DNA of 64,000 bases. Origin: Tigheibacillus halophilus. GTDB taxonomy: Bacteria; Bacillota; Bacilli; Bacillales; Amphibacillaceae. Within the stretch, counting starts at the first letter, position 1, and each line of letters starts with the position of its first letter. Positions 25,821-33,448 of this stretch are shown here, one piece after another. The position numbers and the translations under genes are program-made. The notes beneath the pieces are model-generated. The model made no database searches, was not told the origin of the DNA, and saw only the letters and a list, made by a program, of their open reading frames with translations. The stretch is taken from positions 868,001-932,000 of the forward strand of contig NZ_JBHUIZ010000003.1 in assembly GCF_042683165.1 (NCBI RefSeq), in the 5' to 3' direction.

Positions 25821-28607
25821 TTGGAAAAATTTGTTGTCATCGATTTGGAAACGACCGGACATTCAGCAGTGAAAGGTGATAAGATCATCGAGGTCGGGAT
25901 TGTTGTCATAGAAAAGGGTGCAATCACAAAAGAGTTTTCCACGTTTTTAAACCCTGGCAAAGAAATTCCTTCCTTCATTTCCAATCTCACCAGTATTACG
26001 AACCAGGACGTTGCCGAGGCTCCAATGTTTGCAGAGGTTGCAGAGGAAATTGTCTCCTACTTTCAAAGCGGATACTTGATTGCACACAATGTACCTTTTG
26101 ATTTAGGCTTTCTGAACCAGGAACTGAAAATGGCTGGCTTACCTGCTCTGCGTAATCCTGTACTGGATACAGTGGAACTAGCACGAGTATTGTATCCGCA
26201 GGCGCCAAGCTATAAATTGGGAGAATTGGCTGCATTGCTGGATATAACACATGACAAGCCGCATCGAGCTGTTTCAGACGCTTACGTAACTGCTAAGTTA
26301 CTTTTACGGCTAAAAGAAAAATTGGAGCTGCTGCCATATGAGACCATCGAACATCTGTTGAAGCTTGAGAAAACTTTCAAGTCGGATCTATCGGAATTGC
26401 TTAGGAAGAGGCAGAATGACTTGTTATTTTCAACCTCCGATGATTTTGATGTGTATAGAGGGATTGCTTTGAAAAGGATAAATGAAACAGGCGAATCCTA
26501 TTTTGAAGAGCAAGTCCTACCTCCTTTTGGTGAATATTTGGATGATGTATATGAGGAAAATGGTTATTTGGAAAAAATGTTGACAAATTTTGAAAAACGC
26601 TCTGGACAACGGGAGATGTCAGAAACGATTTTCGATGCATTCCAGACTGGCCGCCATGCTTTGATTGAAGCCGGGACAGGAACTGGTAAATCACTGGCCT
26701 ATTTGATCCCCGCCATATTTGAAGCAATCAAACATAATAAGCGAATCGTCATAAGTACATATACGACACAGCTGCAAACGCAGTTAATGGAAGAAGATAT
26801 ACCTTTGGTAAAAACCATTCTCCCCTTTACATTTTCTGCAGCCTTGCTGAAGGGAAAACAGCACTTCATCAGTTTGGAAAGACTGGAAGAGGAATTGTTG
26901 GCAGATGAATACAACTACGATATCGCACTGACTAAAGCGATGATTCTTGTTTGGCTAACCGAGACAGTCACTGGGGATATAGATGAGTTACACTTGCCCA
27001 CAAGCGGAAAATATTTTGCTGGCAACATATCAGCTGAATCAGAAGGCCAGTCTGACCAATCTTCCTCATGGACTAACAAATCGTTTTATCAAAGGGCCAA
27101 AAATAAAGCGATAAAGGCTGACATCGTCATTACAAACCATGCTTTATTGTGTACGGACATGTATCATGAATACCAGTTTCTGCCGTCATATGACCATTTA
27201 ATCATTGACGAGGCACACCATTTGGAGGAAACAGCTTCGAAACGGTATGGTTTAAAGCTGGACTATGTTCACATGTTATATGAACTGAACAAGATTGGTG
27301 CTGCCACCGAAGATAAATGGCTGGCTTCTTTACTTGATGAATTTACTGAATTAGCCGATTTAGAAGCCATTCGAAGATGGGATGGACAATTCGAAGCTAC
27401 GAAGCATGAAATCGATGATTTATTTCGTATGATATTTCAATATGTATCAAGCCAAAACAAGTCAGACAAATCCTTAAGTGATATTGGCCGCATCCAGTAC
27501 CGTCTGCTCTCGGAAGATGATAAGAATTCTGCATGGCAGATCATCCAGGAAATGGCTGGAAGATTGCTGTCACTGTTGAGAGATCTGGGTGAAATTTTAC
27601 AAGAAATTGAAAGAAATATTGATCCAGATAAAAAGACGACCACTGTACAATTAAAGAATAGCAAGGATTCCTTAGCAAAGTTTTGTGAATATATCCAGGA
27701 ATTATTCCTCCAGCCAGCAGAAGGTACTGTCAGATGGGTGGAAATTGAAGCTAAAGGAGCAAAAAATGCTGTTTATGTTTATGGAGAGCCGACTAATATT
27801 TCTGGACTGCTTGCGGAAGACTTATTCGCCGTAAAAAAAAGTGTGATCCTGACTAGCGCTACTCTTACCATGAATGGCTCATTTTCTTTCATGAGACAGC
27901 GTCTTGGCCTCCCAAAAGAAGCAGTGGATACAAAAGTCATTCCGTCTCCCTTTTCATATAAGGATCAAGTTCAGCTATTTATTCCCAACGATTTTCCAGA
28001 CATCCGCTTTGGTAATCAAGAGGAATTTATAGCTGCAACTTGTGAAGCAATTCTTTCATTGGCTGAAATTACAAAGGGAAGGATGCTCGTACTTTTCACT
28101 TCTTATGAAATGTTGCGTAAAGCTCATCAATTGTTGAAAGAGGCAATTTTGGAGCAAGAGTTCATTTTGATTGCACAAGGAATTACAAGCGGCAGCAGAG
28201 CCAGACTGAAAAAGAACTTCCAATCATTTGATAAAGCTATCTTACTTGGCACTAATTCCTTTTGGGAAGGAGTGGACATTCCCGGGCAAGATTTATCCTG
28301 TCTGGTCATCGCACGTTTGCCTTTTGAGGTGCCGGACCATCCCTTATTTGCAGCAAAATCTCAACAGTTGCAAGAAGCGGGTAAAAATGCTTTTTTTGAC
28401 TTATCATTGCCAAATGCTGTTATTCGATTTAAACAAGGGTTCGGCCGGTTGATCCGATCCCAAAGCGACCGCGGTATCGTTTTCGTCTGTGATTCCAGGA
28501 TTATAAAAGCGAAATATGGCAAGTTTTTCACAAAGTCCATTCCTGATGTCCCGGTAGTCTTCGATTCCACGCGTGAAATAATGGAAAAAGCCCGCTCTTG
28601 GTTTTAA
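25821..28607 (+). CDS. dinG: DinG-family helicase with N-terminal exonuclease domain
   Basis: Two-part protein of 928 residues. Residues 1-165 form a DnaQ-like DEDD 3'-5' exonuclease (VIDLETTG near 6-13, HNVPFDLGF and HRAVSDA). The rest is an XPD/DinG-type superfamily 2 helicase: Walker A GTGTGKS near 282, IIDEAHH near 463, and the C-terminal FKQGFGRLIRS. In Gram-positive bacteria this fused form lacks the iron-sulfur cysteines and may act mainly as a nuclease. TTG 25821, after AGAGGTGGG, is preferred to GTG 25812, which lies in that ribosome site. Confidence 0.92.
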   Translation: MEKFVVIDLETTGHSAVKGDKIIEVGIVVIEKGAITKEFSTFLNPGKEIPSFISNLTSITNQDVAEAPMFAEVAEEIVSYFQSGYLIAHNVPFDLGFLNQELKMAGLPALRNPVLDTVELARVLYPQAPSYKLGELAALLDITHDKPHRAVSDAYVTAKLLLRLKEKLELLPYETIEHLLKLEKTFKSDLSELLRKRQNDLLFSTSDDFDVYRGIALKRINETGESYFEEQVLPPFGEYLDDVYEENGYLEKMLTNFEKRSGQREMSETIFDAFQTGRHALIEAGTGTGKSLAYLIPAIFEAIKHNKRIVISTYTTQLQTQLMEEDIPLVKTILPFTFSAALLKGKQHFISLERLEEELLADEYNYDIALTKAMILVWLTETVTGDIDELHLPTSGKYFAGNISAESEGQSDQSSSWTNKSFYQRAKNKAIKADIVITNHALLCTDMYHEYQFLPSYDHLIIDEAHHLEETASKRYGLKLDYVHMLYELNKIGAATEDKWLASLLDEFTELADLEAIRRWDGQFEATKHEIDDLFRMIFQYVSSQNKSDKSLSDIGRIQYRLLSEDDKNSAWQIIQEMAGRLLSLLRDLGEILQEIERNIDPDKKTTTVQLKNSKDSLAKFCEYIQELFLQPAEGTVRWVEIEAKGAKNAVYVYGEPTNISGLLAEDLFAVKKSVILTSATLTMNGSFSFMRQRLGLPKEAVDTKVIPSPFSYKDQVQLFIPNDFPDIRFGNQEEFIAATCEAILSLAEITKGRMLVLFTSYEMLRKAHQLLKEAILEQEFILIAQGITSGSRARLKKNFQSFDKAILLGTNSFWEGVDIPGQDLSCLVIARLPFEVPDHPLFAAKSQQLQEAGKNAFFDLSLPNAVIRFKQGFGRLIRSQSDRGIVFVCDSRIIKAKYGKFFTKSIPDVPVVFDSTREIMEKARSWF

Positions 28608-28612
28608 AATAG

Positions 28613-28643
28613 AAAAAGTACTGATGCCATTTAGCATCAGTAC
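28613..28643 (-). terminator. Hairpin oriented as a minus-strand terminator
   Basis: Perfect 10-base inverted repeat (28618-28627 with 28634-28643) just after dinG. On the minus strand it is followed by a T5 run (AAAAAG on the plus strand at 28613-28618); the plus-strand exit has no T run. It would stop antisense transcription entering dinG. Confidence 0.5.
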
Positions 28644-28800
28644 AAGAAGAGGTAAGGGTTGGGTTATTTTGTTGAAATAAGTTACCGGATTAAAAATGAC
28701 CCTTTCGGATTTAATTCAACGTTAACCATAGTGTTTGTTATCAGAGACATGATATGACTAGTAAATATTGATAAAACAGCCATTTGTATTGGGGAGGAAA

Positions 28801-28845
28801 ATGGACGTGAAATATATAATGAAAAAGGCTATGATAAACATATGA
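28801..28845 (+). CDS. Possible 14-codon leader ORF coupled to ypmB
   Basis: ATG 28801 (or GTG 28807, better spaced) follows GGGGAGG at 28791-28797, and the frame ends in TGA overlapping the ypmB ATG as ATGA. The best ribosome site in the region belongs to this short frame rather than to ypmB. It may serve translational coupling or be a remnant of ypmA, the gene found here in B. subtilis; the 12-14 residues do not allow a decision. Confidence 0.35.
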   Translation: MDVKYIMKKAMINI

Positions 28846-29390
28846 GTTACAATCATTGGCAAGATGAAACAAAAAAGTGGCCGGCATGGTTGGCTTGGAC
28901 TTCATGGATTCTCTGTATAGCGATAGTGGCTTCTCTTGCGTATTGTATTTATTTATACAACGATATTCAGCACAGTAAAATGGCTGGAATCACGAGTACT
29001 AAGAAGGCAGTCGCAGCTAAGACAGATGTGACAGATATTTCTAAGGTTACTCTTTTTAATGGTTTCGAACAGTATCATGTTGTCGAGGGGAAGACAAAAA
29101 AAGGAAAAAAGAAACTTGTATTTGTCCCTAAGAATAAAAAAGATAAAAAAGCAAAATTCGTAGTTGTTCCAAGTGAAAAAATACTTCCCAAAAATGCAAT
29201 TCAAAAGCAATGGCAGCAACAGTGTGACAGCTGCAAATTGGTTAAAATTACACCAGCTATTTCCAAAAAACATCTGCCATTGTGGGAAGTGGCTTATCAT
29301 GATCGATCAGATCGTTATATTCTTGATTACTTCAGAATGTCGGACGGAAAAAGATATGAACAATTCGGCTTCAAAAGTTTATTTGATTGA
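28842..29390 (+). CDS. ypmB: YpmB family membrane-anchored protein
   Basis: 182 residues: a cytosolic N-terminus, one transmembrane helix (about 16-40, WLAWTSWILCIAIVASLAYCIYL), and an extracytoplasmic part ending in PLWEVAYHDRSDRYILDYFRMSDGK-type sequence of the YpmB/DUF5590 (PepSY-like) fold. A lysine-rich stretch sits near 85-110. Located between dinG and aspB, as in B. subtilis. Function unknown. ypmA, which separates dinG from ypmB in B. subtilis, is absent. Confidence 0.85.
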   Translation: MSYNHWQDETKKWPAWLAWTSWILCIAIVASLAYCIYLYNDIQHSKMAGITSTKKAVAAKTDVTDISKVTLFNGFEQYHVVEGKTKKGKKKLVFVPKNKKDKKAKFVVVPSEKILPKNAIQKQWQQQCDSCKLVKITPAISKKHLPLWEVAYHDRSDRYILDYFRMSDGKRYEQFGFKSLFD

Positions 29391-29420
29391 CTTGGCTAAA
29401 AATAATGCAGAGGTGGTTTT

Positions 29421-30605
29421 ATGATGGAATTAGCAAATAGAGTGCAGAGTCTTACACCGTCTTCAACATTGGCAATTTCTGCCAAGGCGAAAATGTTGAA
29501 ACAACAAGGGCATGACGTAATCGGCCTAGGGGTTGGGGAGCCGGATTTCAATACACCTTCTTTCATTAATGAAGCTGCCATTGAAGCTATCCACAAGGGT
29601 ATGACCAAGTATACACCTGCTTCTGGTACAGCCGAGTTAAAAAAAGCGATAGCTGCTAAACTGAAAGCAGACAATCAGTTGATGTATAGTACAGATCAAA
29701 TTGTCGTGACTTCGGGCGCCAAACACGCCTTATACACTCTTTTTCAAGTTATTTTGAACAAGGGTGATGAAGTGATCATTCCCGCACCTTATTGGGTAAG
29801 CTATCCTGAACAGGTGAAACTTGCACAAGGTAGCCCGGTATATGTGCAGGGTCAAGAAGAAAATGGGTTCAAAATTACATCGGACCAGCTTGAAAAAGTT
29901 ATCTCGGATAAGACAAAAGCGATCATCATTAATTCCCCGAGCAATCCTACAGGTATGATGTATAGCAAAGAGGAATTACAGATTTTGGGTGATATTTGTT
30001 TGAAACACAATATATTAATCGTTTCAGATGAAATATACGAAAAATTGATTTATACTTCTGATGAACACGTCTCGATTGCCAGCCTTTCTTCTGAATTACA
30101 GGATCTTACGGTTGTCATCAATGGCGTTTCTAAATCACATGCTATGACCGGCTGGCGGATTGGCTATGCTGCAGGACCCACAAAGCTCATCAAAGCAATG
30201 AGTGACCATGTATCACATGCCACTTCCAATCCAAATTCCATCGCGCAGCATGCTGCTGAGGCTGCATACAGTGCAGAAAAGGATCCCACAATCGAAATGC
30301 GTAGTGTTTTTCAAGATAGACTAGATACCTTATACCGTCTTCTTGATGATATTCCGTATATTACTTGTAAGAAACCAAAAGGAGCATTTTATTTATTTCC
30401 TAACGTGAAGGAAGCTGCTCTGAAGTCCGGATTTTCTACTGTTGACGAGTGGGTTGAAGCTTTGCTTGAAGAAGAAAAGGTAGCCTTGGTTCCAGGTTCC
30501 GGATTCGGTTCGCCAGATAACGTCAGATTATCTTATGCAACATCCAAAGATGTACTGATTGAAGCTGCAGAGAGAATCAAACGTTTCGTCATTACACATA
30601 CCTGA
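29421..30605 (+). CDS. aspB: Aspartate aminotransferase
   Basis: PLP-dependent class I aminotransferase (394 residues), aspartate/oxaloacetate interconversion; here upstream of asparaginyl-tRNA synthetase, as in other bacilli. Substrate-side GLGVGEPDF near 32-40, NSPSNPTG near 170, and SKSHAMTGWRIGYA near 236-249 with the PLP lysine. Starts at ATG 29421 behind AGAGGTGG. Confidence 0.94.
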   Translation: MMELANRVQSLTPSSTLAISAKAKMLKQQGHDVIGLGVGEPDFNTPSFINEAAIEAIHKGMTKYTPASGTAELKKAIAAKLKADNQLMYSTDQIVVTSGAKHALYTLFQVILNKGDEVIIPAPYWVSYPEQVKLAQGSPVYVQGQEENGFKITSDQLEKVISDKTKAIIINSPSNPTGMMYSKEELQILGDICLKHNILIVSDEIYEKLIYTSDEHVSIASLSSELQDLTVVINGVSKSHAMTGWRIGYAAGPTKLIKAMSDHVSHATSNPNSIAQHAAEAAYSAEKDPTIEMRSVFQDRLDTLYRLLDDIPYITCKKPKGAFYLFPNVKEAALKSGFSTVDEWVEALLEEEKVALVPGSGFGSPDNVRLSYATSKDVLIEAAERIKRFVITHT

Positions 30606-30641
30606 GTCATATAAACAGTTTATTTCATGGAGGTAATTTTT

Positions 30642-31934
30642 TTGAAAACTACTATAGCAAAAGTTTCTAAATATGAAGGACAAGAAGTAACTATCGGAGC
30701 CTGGCTGGCAAATAAGCGCTCCAGTGGAAAAATAGCGTTCCTGCAGCTGCGTGATGGTACAGGTTTCATGCAAGCAGTTGTGGCAAAAAATGACGTCGAT
30801 GAAGATGTTTTCCAGCTTGCAAAAAATATGAACCAGGAATCATCCATGTACATAACTGGAATGATCGTTGAAGATAAAAGATCACCGCTGGGATTTGAAA
30901 TGCATGTCAAAACCATTTCACTGATTCATGATTCTATTGACTATCCGATCACACCAAAAGAACATGGAACTGAGTTTTTGATGGATCACCGTCATTTATG
31001 GCTGCGGTCCAAGAAACAACATGCGATCATGAAAATCAGAAATGAAATTATCAGGGCAACGTATGAATTTTTCAATAACAATGACTTTGTGAAGATCGAT
31101 TCTCCAATTCTGACTGGCGCATCGGCAGAAGACACAACTGAATTATTTCATACCAAGTATTTTGACGAGGAGGCTTACTTATCACAAACAGGCCAATTAT
31201 ATTTGGAGGCTGCAGCGATGGCCTTAGGCAGAGTATTCTCCTTTGGTCCAACATTTCGTGCGGAAAAATCGAAAACTCGTCGTCATTTGATTGAATTCTG
31301 GATGATTGAACCGGAAATGGCCTTTACCAGTCATGAGGAGAGTCTCGAGATTCAGGAACAGTATGTGACACATATTGTACAGTCGGTATTAAAAAACTGC
31401 GAGTTGGAACTTTCTGTATTGGATCGTGATGTTTCCAAACTTGAAAAAATCCAAGCACCATTCCCGAGAATTTCTTATGATGATGCGATAGCATTGCTGA
31501 AGGAAAAAGGCTTCACTGATATTGAATGGGGAGATGATTTTGGTGCTCCTCATGAAACTGAAATCGCAGAAAGCTTCGACAAACCGGTTTTCATCACGAA
31601 TTACCCGGCAGAAATCAAAGCATTCTATATGAAGCCTGTGCCAGGACGTCCGGAAGTCGTACTATGTGCAGATTTGATTGCACCGGAAGGCTATGGTGAA
31701 ATCATCGGCGGCTCCGAACGTATCGATGATCTTGAATTGATGGAGAAAAGGTATCAAGAACATCAATTAACTGGACCTGCTTACGAGTGGTATCTCGAGC
31801 TCAGAAAATATGGCAGTGTACCGCATTCTGGCTTTGGATTGGGGCTGGAAAGGACAGTCGCATGGATTTCCGGTGTCGATCACGTACGTGAAACTATTCC
31901 ATTCCCACGCTTGTTAAATCGCCTGTATCCATGA
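30642..31934 (+). CDS. asnS: Asparagine--tRNA ligase
   Basis: Class II aminoacyl-tRNA synthetase: N-terminal OB-fold anticodon domain (about 15-100, ANKRSSGKIAFLQLRDGTG), then the catalytic core with motif 2 FRAEKSKTRRHLIEFWMIE and motif 3 GFGLGLERTVAW near the C-terminus. GGAGG at 30629-30633 sits inside the longer frame that begins at ATG 30627; TTG 30642 is eight bases after it and gives the MKTTIAKV start of the family. 430 residues. Confidence 0.95.
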   Translation: MKTTIAKVSKYEGQEVTIGAWLANKRSSGKIAFLQLRDGTGFMQAVVAKNDVDEDVFQLAKNMNQESSMYITGMIVEDKRSPLGFEMHVKTISLIHDSIDYPITPKEHGTEFLMDHRHLWLRSKKQHAIMKIRNEIIRATYEFFNNNDFVKIDSPILTGASAEDTTELFHTKYFDEEAYLSQTGQLYLEAAAMALGRVFSFGPTFRAEKSKTRRHLIEFWMIEPEMAFTSHEESLEIQEQYVTHIVQSVLKNCELELSVLDRDVSKLEKIQAPFPRISYDDAIALLKEKGFTDIEWGDDFGAPHETEIAESFDKPVFITNYPAEIKAFYMKPVPGRPEVVLCADLIAPEGYGEIIGGSERIDDLELMEKRYQEHQLTGPAYEWYLELRKYGSVPHSGFGLGLERTVAWISGVDHVRETIPFPRLLNRLYP

Positions 31935-31954
31935 TCAACAAGGAAAGCATGAAG

Positions 31955-31982
31955 AATCCCTTGCTTAAAGCGAGGGATTTTA
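31955..31982 (+). terminator. Terminator-like hairpin after asnS
   Basis: A 10-base stem with one G-U pair (31955-31964 with 31970-31979), a 5-base loop and a short TTTTA exit. Weak T tract. Confidence 0.5.
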
Positions 31983-32038
31983 CCTATGCTGTAAATAAAA
32001 TATTTTTACTTATGTTATATTGAAATAGAGGTGCTAAT

Positions 32039-32722
32039 ATGACAAAATCATTCCAGTTTCAACATGAAATGCTTCATCAGGTACCTATTCCGGTCAAACT
32101 GCTAACGTCTTATGCTAGCTTCGGATTGACAGAGCTGGAACTTGTTGTCATTTTACAGATACATCGTTTTGCATACGAGAAGAATTTTTTTCCTACCCCT
32201 AATGAGTTGATTTCTTGTTTGTCCATTGAAGAAACAACCTGTTCAAAGGTGCTGCGCCAATTGATTCAAAGGCAGTTTCTTTCTATAGAACAAAGGGAAA
32301 ATGATCTTCAGCAATTAACGGAGGTTTATTCCTTAGAGCCATTATGGAAAAAGTTGTTCTTGGCTGAGCCTCAACCAAAAAAAGATGACAAAAATGAAGG
32401 AACCATATTTGTCTTATTTGAACAGGAATTTGGAAGGCCATTATCTCCTTTTGAAATAGAGATGATCAATACATGGCTTGATGAAGATCAAATATCCCCC
32501 GCACTGATCAAAGCAGGACTTAGGGAGTCCGTACTAATGGGGAAATTGAATTTCAAATATATCGACAGGATATTGAGAGAATGGAAAAAGAAAGGCATTC
32601 ACTCTGTTGAAGATGCAAGGGAGGCGAGTAAATCATTTCATAAGTCACGTACACAAAAAGAGGAGACTGTTTCTGACAGAGATACCTCATTTTATTATAA
32701 TTGGTTGAATGAGGAGGACTAG
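32039..32722 (+). CDS. dnaD: DNA replication initiation protein DnaD
   Basis: Primosomal protein of Firmicutes that acts with DnaA, DnaB and DnaI in loading the replicative helicase. 227 residues: winged-helix DDBH1 domain (about 20-105) and DDBH2 domain (about 125-195) with the DNA-binding YxxxIxxxW pattern in YIDRILREWKKKGI. The C-terminal 25 residues are charged and disordered. Starts at ATG 32039 behind GAGGTG. Next to nth, as in B. subtilis. Confidence 0.93.
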   Translation: MTKSFQFQHEMLHQVPIPVKLLTSYASFGLTELELVVILQIHRFAYEKNFFPTPNELISCLSIEETTCSKVLRQLIQRQFLSIEQRENDLQQLTEVYSLEPLWKKLFLAEPQPKKDDKNEGTIFVLFEQEFGRPLSPFEIEMINTWLDEDQISPALIKAGLRESVLMGKLNFKYIDRILREWKKKGIHSVEDAREASKSFHKSRTQKEETVSDRDTSFYYNWLNEED

Positions 32723-32725
32723 CTT

Positions 32726-33400
32726 TTGCTGAATAAAAAAGAAATCCGTTTTTGTCTGGATAAAATGCATGAAATGTTTCCGGAAGCTGCATGCGAATTG
32801 AATCATGAGAATCCTTTTGAGCTTTTAGTCGCTGTCGTATTATCTGCCCAGTGTACTGATAACCTTGTAAATAAGGTAACAAAGGAGCTGTTCCAAAAAT
32901 ATAAGAAACCGGAAGATTATGTTGCTGTGCCGCTGGAAGCGTTACAACAAGATATTCGTTCCATAGGTCTTTACCGAAATAAAGCGAAGAATATTCAAAA
33001 GCTTTCTCAATCATTGTTGGATCGCTACAATGGTGACGTTCCGCGGACAAAAGAACAGTTGATGGAACTGGCTGGAGTAGGCAGAAAAACCGCAAATGTG
33101 GTGGCTTCTGTAGCTTTTGGAGAACCGGCCATTGCTGTCGACACACATGTTGAAAGAGTATCTAAACGGTTAGGCATTTGCAGGTGGAAGGATTCCGTGA
33201 ATGAGGTGGAACAAACGCTGATGCGCAAGGTTCCGAAAGATGAATGGAGCGATACCCATCACTTAATGATTTTCTTCGGCAGGTATCATTGCAAATCGAG
33301 GAATCCTAATTGCCCGGAATGCCCATTGTTGCAATTATGCAGAGAAGGCCAGAAGCGAATGAAAAAACGAGATGCAGCAAACACAGCTGTTTTAAAATAA
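32726..33400 (+). CDS. nth: Endonuclease III
   Basis: Bifunctional DNA glycosylase/AP lyase that removes oxidised pyrimidines. Helix-hairpin-helix LAGVGRKTANVV near 112-123 (catalytic Lys), catalytic Asp in VDTHVERVSKRLG near 138, and the [4Fe-4S] set C-x6-C-x2-C-x5-C near 192-208. TTG start at 32726, with GAGGAGGA overlapping the dnaD end. 224 residues. The ypoC gene that follows in B. subtilis is absent. Confidence 0.95.
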   Translation: MLNKKEIRFCLDKMHEMFPEAACELNHENPFELLVAVVLSAQCTDNLVNKVTKELFQKYKKPEDYVAVPLEALQQDIRSIGLYRNKAKNIQKLSQSLLDRYNGDVPRTKEQLMELAGVGRKTANVVASVAFGEPAIAVDTHVERVSKRLGICRWKDSVNEVEQTLMRKVPKDEWSDTHHLMIFFGRYHCKSRNPNCPECPLLQLCREGQKRMKKRDAANTAVLK

Positions 33401-33401
33401 A

Positions 33402-33436
33402 AAGAAGGACTTTTCCGCCGGGAAAGTCCTTCTTTT
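33402..33436. terminator. Bidirectional terminator between nth and ponA
   Basis: A stem of 14-15 bases with one bulged T (33402-33416 with 33421-33434) and a 4-base loop, flanked by A-rich and T-rich runs, between convergent genes. Confidence 0.82.
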
Positions 33437-33448
33437 CCTATTTCAATT

